A stretch of DNA of 64,000 nt, taken from Polynucleobacter necessarius. GTDB taxonomy: Bacteria; Pseudomonadota; Gammaproteobacteria; Burkholderiales; Burkholderiaceae. Shown one piece after another: positions 35,934-48,837 of the stretch. The DNA lies in NCBI GenBank assembly GCA_900095165.1, contig LT606947.1, forward strand, positions 1,527,518 to 1,591,517, read 5' to 3'. Below the pieces are notes generated by a model. That model ran no database searches, had not been told where the DNA came from, and worked only from the letters and a program-made list of their open reading frames with translations. The position numbers were made by a program, and so were the translations under genes. Each line of letters opens with the position of its first letter. The first letter of the stretch is position 1.

Positions 35934-37859
35934 ATGCGTTATTCAAAGAACTTCGATGTCATTGTGGTTGGCGGCGGTCACGCCGGGACTGAGGCTGCCC
36001 TTGTGGCCGCGCGTATGGGATGCGATACCCTTCTTATTACTCACAGCATTGAGAATTTAGGTGCTATGAGCTGTAATCCCTCAATTGGTGGCATTGGCAA
36101 AGGCCACTTAGTTAAAGAAATCGATGCTATGGGTGGCGCCATGGCAGCAGCTACTGATGAAGCCGGCATTCAGTTTCGAATATTGAACTCAAGCAAAGGC
36201 CCCGCTGTCCGCGCGACCCGCGCACAAGGTGATCGAGTTTTATATAAAGCGGCGATTCGCCGACGCCTTGAGAATCAGGAAAATCTGACCCTCTTTCAAG
36301 CTGCTGTTGATGATTTATTGGTTCATGGTGATGTGGTCCAGGGCGTGGTTACGCAAATGGGTTTGAAGTTTATGGCCAAGAAAGTCGTCCTAACGGCCGG
36401 AACCTTTTTGGACGGAAAGATTCATGTCGGCTTAAATAATTACGCTGGTGGTCGGGCTGGTGATCCAGCAGCCGTTTCTTTGTCTGCCAGGCTCAAAGAG
36501 TTGAAGCTTTCCCAGGGCAGGCTAAAGACGGGCACCCCGCCCCGGATTGATGGCCGCACTATTGATTTTTCAGTGATGTTGGAGCAGCCTGGTGACTTAG
36601 ATCCGGTGCCGGTTTTCTCTTATTTGGGTCGGCCGGAGCAACACCCAAAGCAAGTGCCTTGCTGGATTTCCCATACAAATGAGCAAACACACGACATTAT
36701 TCGGGGTGGTTTAGATCGCTCCCCAATGTATACGGGTGTGATTGAGGGGGTTGGTCCACGCTACTGTCCTTCCATCGAAGATAAGATCCATCGCTTTGCC
36801 TCCAGAAATAGCCACCAGATTTTCTTAGAGCCTGAAGGCCTAACAACAAACGAGTTTTACCCGAATGGAATTTCTACAAGCCTGCCATTTGATGTTCAGT
36901 GGAGCCTGGTGCGGAGTATTCGTGGCTTAGAGTCGGCGGTAATTGTGCGGCCTGGTTACGCCATTGAGTATGACTTCTTTGATCCGCGCCATTTACGGCA
37001 TAGCTTAGAGACCAAGGCGATTGTCGGCCTTTACTTTGCGGGCCAGATTAATGGCACTACCGGTTATGAAGAGGCTGCAGCACAGGGCATGCTTGCTGGT
37101 ATTAATGCTGGCTTAGCAGCACGAGGCAAAGAGCCTTGGTTGCCCAAGCGCAGTGAGTCTTATATTGGTGTTTTGGTGGATGATCTGATTACTTTGGGTG
37201 TTCAAGAACCTTACCGCATGTTTACTAGTCGTGCCGAGTATCGCTTGAGCCTGCGTGAAGACAATGCGGATTTGCGTCTAACCACCATTGGCCGTGAACT
37301 TGGTTTGGTGGATGACTGCCGTTGGAATACATTTTGTAGAAAACAAGAAGCTGTTTCACGTGAAACATCCCGCTTGCAAGATATTTGGATTGGACCAAAG
37401 CATGGCTCTGCAAAGGCTGTTTCTGAGTTTTTAGGCCAAGACTTATCGCATGAGTGTAGTTTGGCGGATCTTTTGCGGCGCCCAGGCATCACTTATGAGG
37501 TGGTTACTAGTTTGTCTGAAGGTCTTTGGTCGCCTGGAACGCTAGATGATGACCTGGGTTTGGCGCAGCAAATTAGCGACCAGGTTGAAATTTCTATTAA
37601 ATATCAAGGCTATATAGATAGGCAGGCGGTTGAGATTGCTCGGCAGGAGCATAACGAGAACTTTCCTTTACCAGAATCTTTGGACTACACCCAGGTTCTT
37701 GGTTTATCGAAAGAGGTGCAGCAAAAACTGAATCTGCATAAACCTGGCACCCTGGGGCAGGCTGGCAGGATTTCCGGTGTCACGCCTGCGGCCCTCTCAC
37801 TGCTTCTGGTCCACCTTAAAAAGGGCCTGGGCCGTACCCAAGAAGAAACCCATGAGTAA
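35934..37859 (+). CDS. mnmG: tRNA modification enzyme MnmG (GidA)
   Basis: FAD-dependent partner of MnmE in wobble uridine modification (641 aa). An N-terminal FAD motif [17 protein letters not shown] is followed by [17 protein letters not shown], the [13 protein letters not shown] segment, and [13 protein letters not shown] and [12 protein letters not shown], all family signatures. The C-terminal helical domain that meets MnmE is complete ([30 protein letters not shown]). A perfect parS site lies inside the coding sequence at 37352. Its stop overlaps the rsmG start. Confidence 0.96.
   Translation: MRYSKNFDVIVVGGGHAGTEAALVAARMGCDTLLITHSIENLGAMSCNPSIGGIGKGHLVKEIDAMGGAMAAATDEAGIQFRILNSSKGPAVRATRAQGDRVLYKAAIRRRLENQENLTLFQAAVDDLLVHGDVVQGVVTQMGLKFMAKKVVLTAGTFLDGKIHVGLNNYAGGRAGDPAAVSLSARLKELKLSQGRLKTGTPPRIDGRTIDFSVMLEQPGDLDPVPVFSYLGRPEQHPKQVPCWISHTNEQTHDIIRGGLDRSPMYTGVIEGVGPRYCPSIEDKIHRFASRNSHQIFLEPEGLTTNEFYPNGISTSLPFDVQWSLVRSIRGLESAVIVRPGYAIEYDFFDPRHLRHSLETKAIVGLYFAGQINGTTGYEEAAAQGMLAGINAGLAARGKEPWLPKRSESYIGVLVDDLITLGVQEPYRMFTSRAEYRLSLREDNADLRLTTIGRELGLVDDCRWNTFCRKQEAVSRETSRLQDIWIGPKHGSAKAVSEFLGQDLSHECSLADLLRRPGITYEVVTSLSEGLWSPGTLDDDLGLAQQISDQVEISIKYQGYIDRQAVEIARQEHNENFPLPESLDYTQVLGLSKEVQQKLNLHKPGTLGQAGRISGVTPAALSLLLVHLKKGLGRTQEETHE
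37352..37367. other. parS site 2, inside mnmG
   Basis: TGTTTCACGTGAAACA, a perfect 16-of-16 match to parS. It is read as Val-Ser-Arg-Glu-Thr in MnmG, so the site is embedded in the protein-coding sequence. Two sites 1.5 kb apart mark this region as the probable ParB nucleation centre. Confidence 0.95.
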
Positions 37860-38514
37860 TGATTTGGTTTCTTTGGGAATTGAGGGCTTGGGCCTCAATC
37901 TCAGCCCTAAGAATATTGCAGGCTTAGAGCTCTTTTTGCAGGAAATGGGTCGCTGGAATCAGGTGCATAACTTGACCGCAATTGAGGGTGAAAAGAACTC
38001 AGTCCGATTGCATCTCATTGATTCTATTACAGTTTTACCTGTGATGCGTCAATTTTTGGATTTAAAAAACCCTAAAATTGCAGACATTGGTTCGGGCGGT
38101 GGTTTGCCAGCAATCCCTATTGCCATCTTGCAGCCTGAGTGGCATGTGACCTTGATTGAGGCTATCCGCAAAAAAACGGCATTCTTGCAACATGTACGCG
38201 GCAAGTTGGGTTTAAAGAATATTCAGGTTCTGAGTGAGCGCGTTGAAGCAGTGGCTAAATCACAGCCTGGACAGTTTGATGCGGTGATTTCCAGGGCATT
38301 TACTAATCTTGCCCACTTTCTAGAGCTTTCTCTCCCCCTTCTGAAGTCTGATGGCCTGGTGTTCGCAATGAAAGCTAAGCGGGCAGCTGAAGAGCTGCAA
38401 GATGTGTGCATGGATGACTGGCGCTTGGTTGCCGATGAGCCCTTGCAGATCCCGAATTTGGCGGTGGAGCGCAGACTTTTAGTTTTATCCCCCGTGAGAA
38501 AATTACCCCTCTAA
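37852..38514 (+). CDS. rsmG: 16S rRNA m7G527 methyltransferase RsmG
   Basis: SAM-dependent enzyme making 7-methylguanine at position 527 of 16S rRNA (220 aa). Motifs are [14 protein letters not shown]-binding [26 protein letters not shown], and [13 protein letters not shown], all as in the family. The ATG at 37852 overlaps the mnmG stop by 8 bases and gives the normal length; an upstream frame to 37777 is just antisense-free overlap. The mnmG-rsmG-parA-parB order is classic. Confidence 0.95.
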   Translation: MSNDLVSLGIEGLGLNLSPKNIAGLELFLQEMGRWNQVHNLTAIEGEKNSVRLHLIDSITVLPVMRQFLDLKNPKIADIGSGGGLPAIPIAILQPEWHVTLIEAIRKKTAFLQHVRGKLGLKNIQVLSERVEAVAKSQPGQFDAVISRAFTNLAHFLELSLPLLKSDGLVFAMKAKRAAEELQDVCMDDWRLVADEPLQIPNLAVERRLLVLSPVRKLPL

Positions 38515-38538
38515 AGCACGACATTTTTAAGAAAAATT

Positions 38539-39309
38539 ATGGCCAAAATATTTTGTATTGCAAATCAAAAGGGCGGGGTTGGTAAGACCACTACTGCTGT
38601 GAATTTGGCCGCAGGTTTAGCCGGGCATCAGCAACGTGTTTTGTTAGTAGATTTAGATCCACAAGGCAATGCCACGATGGGATCTGGTATTGAAAAAGCG
38701 GATCTCAATAGCACTGTGTATCAAGTCTTAATTGGCCTCTCATCAGCGAAAGAATCCGCTGTACGTTGTGAGAGTTCTGACTACGATGTATTGTCAGCAA
38801 ATCGTGATTTAGCTGGCGCAGAAATCGAGTTAGTAGATTTAGATTCTCGCGAACAACGATTGAAAGATGCGCTTGCGCTCGTAGCAAATGACTACGATTT
38901 TATTTTGATTGATTGTCCCCCTGCACTATCTTTGTTAACGCTGAATGGATTATGCGCGGCGAATGGCGTGATTGTGCCAATGCAGTGTGAATATTTTGCA
39001 TTAGAGGGATTGTCGGATTTAGTTAACACTATCAAACAAGTACATGCAAATTTAAATCCCGACTTGGTGATTATTGGATTGTTGCGCGTAATGTTTGACG
39101 CGCGTATGACATTACAGCAACAAGTGTCCGATCAATTGCTTGAGCACTTTGGCGACAAAGTATTTAAGAGCATTATTCCCCGCAACGTCCGCTTGGCCGA
39201 AGCCCCATCCTACGGGCTTCCTGGGGTTGCGTTTGATAAGTCATCACGCGGTGCTAAAGCTTACTTAGAGTTTGGTGCTGAGATGATTGAGCGCATTAAG
39301 CAAATGTAA
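38539..39309 (+). CDS. parA: Chromosome partitioning ATPase ParA
   Basis: A 256-aa deviant Walker ATPase (Soj/ParA) that forms dynamic gradients on the nucleoid to move origin regions. The deviant Walker A reads IANQKGGVGKTTTAVNLAA, followed by VDLDPQGNATMGSGI, and LIDCPPALSLLTLNGL. It has no N-terminal helix-turn-helix, so is the small chromosomal form. It follows rsmG by 24 bases and precedes parB by 22. Confidence 0.96.
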   Translation: MAKIFCIANQKGGVGKTTTAVNLAAGLAGHQQRVLLVDLDPQGNATMGSGIEKADLNSTVYQVLIGLSSAKESAVRCESSDYDVLSANRDLAGAEIELVDLDSREQRLKDALALVANDYDFILIDCPPALSLLTLNGLCAANGVIVPMQCEYFALEGLSDLVNTIKQVHANLNPDLVIIGLLRVMFDARMTLQQQVSDQLLEHFGDKVFKSIIPRNVRLAEAPSYGLPGVAFDKSSRGAKAYLEFGAEMIERIKQM

Positions 39310-39331
39310 AACCTAGGAACAAAAAAATATT

Positions 39332-40219
39332 ATGGTTGCTATTAAGAAAAAAGGTTTAGGTCGTGGCTTAGAGGCATTGCTCGGCGATAAGGCGCAAAAA
39401 GAAACCACGGCTGAAATTAATCGATTGCCATTAACTGCGTTGCAGAGTGGTAAATATCAGCCGCGTCAAAAAATGGAAGTGAGCGCATTACAAGAGTTGG
39501 CTGAGAGTATTCGCGAGCAAGGCGTGATGCAACCATTGTTAGTGCGTTTGGTCGCTCCTGGTAAGTACGAAATTATTGCGGGTGAACGTCGTTTCCGTGC
39601 AGCAACATTGGCCAGCTTAAAAGAGGTGCCCGTTTTAGTTTCTGGTGCAAATGATCAGGTTGCTGCAGCAATGGCTTTGGTTGAGAATATGCAGCGCGAG
39701 GATTTGAATCCACTGGAAGAATCTCAGGGTCTCGCAAGGTTAATTGAGGAGTTTGGTTTCACGCATGAACAAGCGGCAAAAGCGGTGGGCAAGTCTCGCA
39801 GTGCTGTAAGCAATTTATTGCGCTTAAATCAATTGGCAAAACCAGTGCAAGCCATGCTTTTGGCGGGCGATATTGATATGGGTCACGCCCGCGCTTTATT
39901 GTCTTTGCCAGGAGCAAGTCAAGTCGCATTGGCGCAAAGAATTGCAGCTCAAGGCCTTTCCGTTCGGGAGGCTGAAAAAATGGCTACTGCCCTAGCGCTT
40001 GCCGGCGGACAGATTGGCGATAAAAAAGCCAAAACTCAGGCGGAGGGCGGCGCACCAAGCCGAGACCCGAATATGCGCCGTTTAACCCAAGAAATCGCTG
40101 ATTTGATAGGTTTAACTGCAGAATTTAAGTTCAAAGGCAAAGGCGGCGAACTCAGAATTCGCTTTAGCCAATTTGACGAGCTGGATTCCTTGTTAAAAAA
40201 GCTGGGTGTCGAGGCCTAA
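39332..40219 (+). CDS. parB: Chromosome partitioning protein ParB
   Basis: CTP-using clamp that loads at parS and spreads (295 aa). An N-terminal ParA-contact peptide (KKKGLGRGLEALLGD), the CTP-binding GERRFRAATLA box, the ENMQREDLNPLEE box, and a helix-turn-helix (TQEQAAKAVGKSRSAVSNLLRL-like, residues about 145-170) are present, with a C-terminal dimerisation domain. The parS sites are 2 to 3.4 kb upstream, near the mnmG gene. Confidence 0.96.
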   Translation: MVAIKKKGLGRGLEALLGDKAQKETTAEINRLPLTALQSGKYQPRQKMEVSALQELAESIREQGVMQPLLVRLVAPGKYEIIAGERRFRAATLASLKEVPVLVSGANDQVAAAMALVENMQREDLNPLEESQGLARLIEEFGFTHEQAAKAVGKSRSAVSNLLRLNQLAKPVQAMLLAGDIDMGHARALLSLPGASQVALAQRIAAQGLSVREAEKMATALALAGGQIGDKKAKTQAEGGAPSRDPNMRRLTQEIADLIGLTAEFKFKGKGGELRIRFSQFDELDSLLKKLGVEA

Positions 40220-40245
40220 AGTCATCAAAAATGACCTTAAAACAT

Positions 40246-40274
40246 TTGACCTATTGCAGTGCACACATTAAACT
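40246..40274 (+). promoter_or_regulatory. Candidate promoter of the atp operon
   Basis: TTGACC (40246-40251) and TAAACT (40269-40274) are spaced by 17 bases in the 67-base gap after parB. The predicted start would leave only about 6 untranslated bases before the TTG of atpI, which is short, so atpI may start later or another promoter may be used. Confidence 0.4.
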
Positions 40275-40286
40275 CACGGGGCTAAA

Positions 40287-40781
40287 TTGATTCCTCAAAA
40301 AAATCGATTTTCCGAGACAAATGACTGGGATGAGCCAGAAGAAGAGGTTTATCGGGTTTTAAGTAAAGAGGAAATGACCGCGTTGCAGGCTAGCAATGCT
40401 GTTAAACACCCCCCACTGTTGCCATGGAAGATTTTGGCCGCGCAAGCAGTCGTTACTGTGCTCAGCATGGTGATTTGGTCAATTTTTGGGGAGCCGGTAG
40501 GGGTAAGCCTTTATACTCAGTCGGCCTTTTTAGGTGGTTTAATTAGCGTCTTGCCATCAGCCTTGTTTTTGATCAGGCTGGAGTTGGCTAAAAGTGCGCA
40601 GATATTGAACCCAGGGAATTATTTAGCAGCATTAGTTTCTGGCGAATTTATCAAAATCGTCGTCACTTTGATGTTGTTTATAGGAATTGCATATTGGATT
40701 CCGGGGGTGCTTTGGATCCCATTGTTGGTGACTTATGTGTTTGCCCTTAAGTGTGTGTGGCTAGCGTGGTTGTGGCGCTAA
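40287..40781 (+). CDS. atpI: ATP synthase subunit I
   Basis: A 164-aa membrane protein, the non-essential AtpI that helps assemble the c-ring. A charged, acidic N-terminal stretch (about 1-45) is followed by four hydrophobic helices near residues 50-70, 75-97, 115-138 and 140-162. It precedes atpB by 39 bases in the order I-B-E-F-H-A-G-D-C. The reading starts at a TTG (40287), so the exact start is uncertain. Sequence identity is poor in this family; position and topology make the call. Confidence 0.82.
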   Translation: MIPQKNRFSETNDWDEPEEEVYRVLSKEEMTALQASNAVKHPPLLPWKILAAQAVVTVLSMVIWSIFGEPVGVSLYTQSAFLGGLISVLPSALFLIRLELAKSAQILNPGNYLAALVSGEFIKIVVTLMLFIGIAYWIPGVLWIPLLVTYVFALKCVWLAWLWR

Positions 40782-40817
40782 GAGTAATAAATGAGATTGA
40801 ACCAAAGGACTAGTTAA

Positions 40818-41696
<879 letters not shown>

Positions 41697-41711
41697 GATT
41701 TTTATTTTTAA

Positions 41712-42008
<297 letters not shown>

Positions 42009-42071
42009 TTGTTTTGGCGTGAATGACCACCGGGTCATCCAACCGTTCTCAACAATACTGAAAGGAATATC

Positions 42072-42542
42072 GTGAATCTGAACGCGACCCTATTCGCGCA
42101 AATGATCGTTTTCTTCATCTTATGGTGGGTTGTTGCATGCTTTGTGTGGCCACCGCTAGTTAAGGCGTTAGATGAGCGTTCAAGCAAAATTGCTGATGGT
42201 TTAGCTGCTGCCGAGCGTGGTAAAGAAGCACTCGCATTAGCAAGCAATGAAGCAGAGCAAGAATTAACTAAAGCACGCCAAGAGGGTGTGCAGCGTGTTG
42301 CAGAAGCAGAAAAACGTGCGCAAACGTCCGCTGAAGAAATTCGCGTCAATGCACAAGCTGAAGCAGCTCGTATTATTTCTCAAGCTAAGCAAGATGCAGA
42401 TCAACAAGTAACTCGTGCTCGCGAAGTGTTGCGCGCGGAAGTGGCTGTGTTGGCTGTTAAAGGTGCGGAGCAAATTTTGCGTCGTGAAGTTGATGCAAAA
42501 GCTCATGGTGCATTGCTTGATCAACTAAAGGCAGAACTTTGA
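42072..42542 (+). CDS. atpF: ATP synthase Fo subunit b
   Basis: Peripheral stalk subunit (156 aa) with one N-terminal membrane helix ([20 protein letters not shown]) and a long Ala/Glu/Lys/Arg-rich helix expected to form a coiled coil. The start is a GTG with AGGAA 6 bases upstream. One base separates its stop from atpH, so the two are translationally coupled. Confidence 0.95.
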   Translation: MNLNATLFAQMIVFFILWWVVACFVWPPLVKALDERSSKIADGLAAAERGKEALALASNEAEQELTKARQEGVQRVAEAEKRAQTSAEEIRVNAQAEAARIISQAKQDADQQVTRAREVLRAEVAVLAVKGAEQILRREVDAKAHGALLDQLKAEL

Positions 42543-42543
42543 T

Positions 42544-43080
42544 ATGGCTGAATTAGCCACGATTGCACGCCCTTACGCTGAAGCACTTTTTCAAAGCGCT
42601 AAGCCCGCCGAGCTTGCTACTTGTTTAGAGCGGTTAAATGAATTGGCGCAGCTAGCTGCATTGCCAGAAGTTGCTGCTTTATCAAACAATCCAAAAGTAT
42701 CTGCAGATGATTTAAGCAAATTGCTCTCCGGCATGGTGAAGACAAAGCTGGATGGCAAAATCGCAAGCTTTTTAAGTCTTGTAAATCAAAACCATCGCTT
42801 ATCTGCCATTCCTGAAATTGCACGTCAATTTGAGGCAATGAAGAATCAGAGCGAAGGTGCAGCAGAAGTAATGATTACTAGCGCATTCCCATTAGAGGGT
42901 TCTGCGTTGAATGATTTGTTGTCAAGTTTGAAGAAGCGCTTTGGGGGTAAAGAATTGCGCCCAACTATTCAAGTAGATCCTGCGTTGATTGGCGGAGTTC
43001 GCATTCAAGTTGGAGATGAAGTGTTGAATAGTTCAGTTAAAGCACAGTTAGCTCAAATGCAAGCAAGTCTTGGCGCATAA
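42544..43080 (+). CDS. atpH: ATP synthase F1 subunit delta
   Basis: Connects the peripheral stalk to the top of the alpha-beta hexamer (178 aa). It shows the OSCP/delta pattern, RPYAEALFQSAK at the N-terminus and the C-terminal PTIQVDPALIGGVRIQVGDEVLNSSVKAQL. A cytoplasmic protein without membrane segments, located between atpF and atpA. Confidence 0.95.
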   Translation: MAELATIARPYAEALFQSAKPAELATCLERLNELAQLAALPEVAALSNNPKVSADDLSKLLSGMVKTKLDGKIASFLSLVNQNHRLSAIPEIARQFEAMKNQSEGAAEVMITSAFPLEGSALNDLLSSLKKRFGGKELRPTIQVDPALIGGVRIQVGDEVLNSSVKAQLAQMQASLGA

Positions 43081-43125
43081 GTTATCCCTATTAAGAGCAT
43101 ACGAAATAAGACCCAGGAGTAAATA

Positions 43126-44667
43126 ATGCAACTCAACCCTTCCGAGATCAGTGAACTGATCAAAAGCCGAATTAGCGAAATGGGTATTGATTCCCAACTT
43201 CGCAACGAAGGCACTGTAATTTCAGTGACCGACGGTATTTGCCGCGTACATGGCTTGTCTGGCGTTATGCAGGGCGAAATGTTGGAATTCCATAACAACA
43301 CAATCGGTCTCGCGTTGAACCTTGAGCGTGATTCAGTTGGTGCCGTGGTGTTGGGTGAGTACACCCACATTAAAGAAGGCGACCCAGTTAAATGTACTGG
43401 CCGCATTTTGGAAGTTCCAGTTGGTCCAGAGTTGCTCGGTCGCGTTGTAAACGCACTCGGTCAGCCGATTGATGGCAAAGGCCCAATCAATACCAAGTTG
43501 ACTGACTTTATCGAAAAAGTTGCTCCAGACGTAATCGCCCGTCAATCTGTTAGCCAGCCAGTTCAAACTGGTTTGAAGGCGATTGATGCGATGGTTCCAA
43601 TCGGCCGCGGTCAGCGCGAGTTGATCATTGGCGACCGTCAAACAGGTAAGACAGCAGTTGCAGTTGATGCGATCATCAACCAAAAAGGTAAAGGCGTTTA
43701 TTGCGTTTACGTTGCGATTGGTCAAAAAGCTTCTACTATTGCTAACGTTGTTCGTAAGCTCACAGAGCCAGGAGCGATGGAGTACACCGTAGTTGTTGCA
43801 GCAAGCGCTTCTGAGTCTGCGGCGATGCAATACCTCTCAGCATACGCAGGTTGCACAATGGGCGAATACTTCCGCGATCGCGGCGAAGACGCTTTGATCG
43901 TTTATGACGATTTAACAAAACAAGCTGTTGCATACCGTCAGATTTCTTTGCTCTTGCGTCGCCCACCAGGCCGCGAAGCTTACCCTGGCGACGTGTTTTA
44001 CTCCCACTCACGTTTGTTAGAGCGCGCTGCTCGTGTAAACGCTGAATACGTAGAGAAATTTACAAATGGCTCGGTAAAAGGTAAGACAGGTTCTTTGACC
44101 GCATTGCCAATTATTGAAACTCAAGCTGGTGACGTTTCTGCATTCGTTCCAACCAACGTAATTTCCATTACTGACGGTCAGATCTTCTTAGAAACTGACT
44201 TGTTTAACGCTGGTGTACGTCCTGCGATTAACGCCGGTATTTCTGTTTCACGTGTTGGTGGTGCGGCACAAACTAAAGTTATTAAGAAATTGTCTGGCGG
44301 TATTCGTACCGACTTGGCGCAGTATCGTGAATTGGCAGCGTTTGCTCAGTTTGCTTCTGACCTTGACGAAGCCACTCGTAAGCAGTTAGAGCGCGGTCGT
44401 CGTGTTACAGAATTGTGTAAGCAAGCTCAGTACAAGCCTTTGCAGGTTTGGGAAATGGCTGCTTCACTCTACGCTGCGAATAACGGCTACTTTGATGACC
44501 TCGAAGTGAAGAACGTATTGCCATTCGAAAAGGGTTTGCAAGATCATTTGAAATCTAAATACGCTGACTTAGTTGGTCGTATTGAGGAGACTAAAGATTT
44601 AAGCAAAGATGACGAAGTTGCTTTGCGTGCTGCCATTGAGGATTACAAGCGCTCAGCCTCTTTCTAA
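43126..44667 (+). CDS. atpA: ATP synthase F1 subunit alpha
   Basis: Non-catalytic nucleotide-binding subunit (513 aa). Key motifs are the P-loop [16 protein letters not shown], the [16 protein letters not shown] segment, Arg finger in [19 protein letters not shown] and [19 protein letters not shown]. An AGGAG lies 9 bases before the ATG. Length is exactly that of proteobacterial alpha. Confidence 0.97.
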   Translation: MQLNPSEISELIKSRISEMGIDSQLRNEGTVISVTDGICRVHGLSGVMQGEMLEFHNNTIGLALNLERDSVGAVVLGEYTHIKEGDPVKCTGRILEVPVGPELLGRVVNALGQPIDGKGPINTKLTDFIEKVAPDVIARQSVSQPVQTGLKAIDAMVPIGRGQRELIIGDRQTGKTAVAVDAIINQKGKGVYCVYVAIGQKASTIANVVRKLTEPGAMEYTVVVAASASESAAMQYLSAYAGCTMGEYFRDRGEDALIVYDDLTKQAVAYRQISLLLRRPPGREAYPGDVFYSHSRLLERAARVNAEYVEKFTNGSVKGKTGSLTALPIIETQAGDVSAFVPTNVISITDGQIFLETDLFNAGVRPAINAGISVSRVGGAAQTKVIKKLSGGIRTDLAQYRELAAFAQFASDLDEATRKQLERGRRVTELCKQAQYKPLQVWEMAASLYAANNGYFDDLEVKNVLPFEKGLQDHLKSKYADLVGRIEETKDLSKDDEVALRAAIEDYKRSASF

Positions 44668-44684
44668 GAGGGTTCGCATAAATC

Positions 44685-45554
44685 ATGGCAAGCACAAAAG
44701 AGATACGATCTAAGATCAAGAGCGTGCAAAACACGCGCAAGATCACGAAGGCAATGGAAATGGTCGCCGCATCCAAGATGCGGCGCGCCCAAGAGCGCAT
44801 GCGTAATGCGCGCCCTTATGCTGAAAAAATTCGTGAGATTGTTGCCAATCTTTCTAAAGCAAATCCTGAGTTCCGCCCTGCTTACATGGCAACTCGTGAA
44901 CCGAAGAAAATTGGTACGATTTTGTTTACAACAGACAAAGGCTTGTGCGGTGGTTTAAATACCAACGTATTGCGTCTGATTGCTAATCAAGTGCGCGATA
45001 CGGAAGGTAGCAACATTGGCATTGAATACACTGCCATCGGTTCAAAAGGTCTCCAGTTTTTAAATCGCTCTAAAGCAAAACTGATATCTCAAACAATTCA
45101 GATTGGCGACACGCCACATATGGATGTTTTGATTGGGGTAATTACTGCTCAATTGGAAGCGTTTGAGCGCGGCGAAATTGATGCTGTTTATTTGGCATAT
45201 ACCCGCTTTGTTAACGCAATGAAACAAGAGCCTGTTTTAGAAAAACTTTTGCCACTGGAGCCAGCAGAATTAACTCCAGAAGAGAAGGTGGGAAATTCTT
45301 GGGATTACATCTACGAACCAGATGCAGAGTCGATTTTGAATGGCCTACTCAAGCGTTACGTAGAAGCAATGATTTATCAGGCTGTTGCTGAGAATATGGC
45401 TTCAGAGCAATCTGCGCGTATGGTCTCAATGAAGGCCGCTTCAGATAATGCGAAGAATGTTATTGGCGAATTGCAATTGGAATACAACAAAACACGACAG
45501 GCTGCTATTACTAAAGAGTTGTCAGAGATTGTTGGCGGAGCGGCTGCGGTTTAA
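44685..45554 (+). CDS. atpG: ATP synthase F1 subunit gamma
   Basis: Central rotor shaft (289 aa). N-terminal [20 protein letters not shown] with [11 protein letters not shown] and the C-terminal [19 protein letters not shown] form the two long helices of the shaft; [14 protein letters not shown] is also a family signature. It sits 17 bases after atpA. Confidence 0.97.
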   Translation: MASTKEIRSKIKSVQNTRKITKAMEMVAASKMRRAQERMRNARPYAEKIREIVANLSKANPEFRPAYMATREPKKIGTILFTTDKGLCGGLNTNVLRLIANQVRDTEGSNIGIEYTAIGSKGLQFLNRSKAKLISQTIQIGDTPHMDVLIGVITAQLEAFERGEIDAVYLAYTRFVNAMKQEPVLEKLLPLEPAELTPEEKVGNSWDYIYEPDAESILNGLLKRYVEAMIYQAVAENMASEQSARMVSMKAASDNAKNVIGELQLEYNKTRQAAITKELSEIVGGAAAV

Positions 45555-45594
45555 GCGGTCAGCGTTTAGGAATACGAAAGAATTCAGGAATTAA

Positions 45595-47010
<1,416 letters not shown>

Positions 47011-47031
47011 TCGAACTCATCTAGGGAAATT

Positions 47032-47448
47032 ATGTCAACCATACGCGTCGATGTAGTAAGTGCTGAGCAATCTATTTTCAGCGGTGAAGCCAAGTTTGTT
47101 GCGCTTCCTGGTGAGAATGGTGAGCTCGGTATTTTGCGCGGCCACACTCCTTTGATTACACGCATTCGTCCAGGCTCAGTTCGCATTGAAAAAGCTGATG
47201 GTGATGAAGAGTTTGTATTCGTTGCGGGTGGCTATTTAGAAGTTCAGCCAGATCATGTCACTGTATTGGCAGATACTGCTATTCGTGACCATGACCTTGA
47301 TGAAGCAAAAGCTAATGAAGCCAAGAAGCGTGCAGAAGAAGCAATGCAAAATCGTGGCACTGACTTTGATTTAGCGCTAGCGCAATCAGAGTTTGCAATG
47401 GCGGCAGCACAGCTTGCAGCAATTGCTCGTTTCCGTCGTAAAAAGTAA
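47032..47448 (+). CDS. atpC: ATP synthase F1 subunit epsilon
   Basis: Shaft-associated subunit (138 aa) that also inhibits ATP hydrolysis. A beta-sandwich domain (1-85: [41 protein letters not shown]) leads to a two-helix C-terminal domain rich in Glu, Ala and Lys. It ends the atp run; hemE starts 15 bases later. Confidence 0.96.
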   Translation: MSTIRVDVVSAEQSIFSGEAKFVALPGENGELGILRGHTPLITRIRPGSVRIEKADGDEEFVFVAGGYLEVQPDHVTVLADTAIRDHDLDEAKANEAKKRAEEAMQNRGTDFDLALAQSEFAMAAAQLAAIARFRRKK

Positions 47449-47463
47449 GAGCCGGCCATCCCC

Positions 47464-48576
47464 TTGTTGTTAAATGACCGGTTTTTAAAAGCCTGCTTGG
47501 GCGAAGCGGTTGATCAAACACCGCTTTGGCTCATGCGCCAAGCCGGCCGATATCTACCTGAGTACAACGCAACTCGTGCAAGAGCTGGAAGCTTTCTCGG
47601 CCTTGCTAAAAATCCTGCATACGCAACAGAAGTAACGCTCCAGCCCTTGGATCGCTATCCATTGGATGCAGCAATTTTATTCTCTGACATTTTGACCACA
47701 CCTGATGCTATGGGTTTGGGCTTGAATTTTACTGTCGGTGAAGGACCTAGTTTCGATCACCCCCTTCGCACAGAAGAGGCCGTTAAGAAATTACGTGTTG
47801 CAGATATGGATCAGCTCAAATATGTTTTTGATGCCGTATCTGAAATTCGTAAAGCGTTGATTCAGGATGGAAAGCAGCGTGTGCCACTAATTGGTTTCTC
47901 AGGAAGCCCATGGACATTGGCTTGCTACATGATTGATGGCTCTGGCTCTGATGATTTCCGTCATGCCAAGACCATGATGTTCAGTCGGCCTGATTTACTC
48001 GAGCATATTCTTGAGATTAATGTGCAATCGGTTGCTGCGTACTTAATTGAGCAGGTAAAGGCTGGCGCACAAGCGCTAATGATTTTTGATACTTGGGGAG
48101 GTTTGCTTCCTGACGGTTGGTATCAGCGCATGTCTTTGGCGGCGATGCAAAAGATGATCGCATTATTACCGCGCGAACATGAGGGACGCAAGATCCCAGT
48201 CATCATGTTTACTAAAGGCGGCGGAATTTGGTTGAAAGATATGGCACAAGTTGGGGCAGATGTCATTGCGATTGACTGGACCATGCGCTTAAGCCGTGCT
48301 CGTAAGCAGCTTTTAGACATTAACAAGCCACTATCCTTACAGGGTAACTTAGACCCACTCATCTTATTCTCAGAGCCAAAGCAGATCGCATTTGCCGCAT
48401 CTGGCCTCTTGGATGATTTGGCTGGCGCCCCAGCCTTAAAGCCGGGCTTACATTCGCTAGATGGTCATATCTTTAATCTTGGTCATGGCATTAACCAATT
48501 TACCCCACCCGAAAGCGTAAGCGCCCTCTCTGAAACCGTCATCTCTAGGTCAAAAGTCCTGCGGTCAGCAAAATAA
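47464..48576 (+). CDS. hemE: Uroporphyrinogen decarboxylase
   Basis: Decarboxylates uroporphyrinogen III to coproporphyrinogen III in haem synthesis (370 aa). It shows [20 protein letters not shown], the active-site [15 protein letters not shown] with its Asp, and [16 protein letters not shown]. The start is TTG at 47464, 15 bases after atpC, perhaps coupled to it; the family normally starts with L-N-D-R-F, matching here. The haem made feeds the cytochromes encoded further on. Confidence 0.95.
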   Translation: MLLNDRFLKACLGEAVDQTPLWLMRQAGRYLPEYNATRARAGSFLGLAKNPAYATEVTLQPLDRYPLDAAILFSDILTTPDAMGLGLNFTVGEGPSFDHPLRTEEAVKKLRVADMDQLKYVFDAVSEIRKALIQDGKQRVPLIGFSGSPWTLACYMIDGSGSDDFRHAKTMMFSRPDLLEHILEINVQSVAAYLIEQVKAGAQALMIFDTWGGLLPDGWYQRMSLAAMQKMIALLPREHEGRKIPVIMFTKGGGIWLKDMAQVGADVIAIDWTMRLSRARKQLLDINKPLSLQGNLDPLILFSEPKQIAFAASGLLDDLAGAPALKPGLHSLDGHIFNLGHGINQFTPPESVSALSETVISRSKVLRSAK

Positions 48577-48837
48577 GCACAAGTAATTACTAACTTTCGC
48601 CGATATTTAGGCAAAAGTTATGCACAGAAATGTGCAGAAATATAAATACAGTGAGATTCGTGATAATTATGAACTTTCACCTTTAGTAATCTATGTAAAT
48701 TATTGATTTGCATAGAAAATAAACTAATTGCTGATTTTCTATGCAAAATAGCATTCCTATAAAATAACCCTATAAATCTAAAACAGCGAATGATATTCAC
48801 AGACTTATCCACAGGATAAGGCGGAAAAATTAAGTAA
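48577..48837. promoter_or_regulatory. AT-rich hemE-priA gap with two DnaA boxes
   Basis: The 261-base gap is AT-rich and holds TTATGCACA at 48618-48626 and TTATCCACA at 48805-48813. Both fit TTATNCACA. The second is 25 bases before the priA start, so DnaA may influence priA, which restarts replication; the first may also be a lone box. No gene or clear promoter is otherwise recognised. Confidence 0.5.

Noticed and set aside
44243..44258. parS-like TGTTTCACGTG in atpA
   Set aside because: Only one half of the palindrome matches; the second half is TTGGT, so ParB would not be expected to load.
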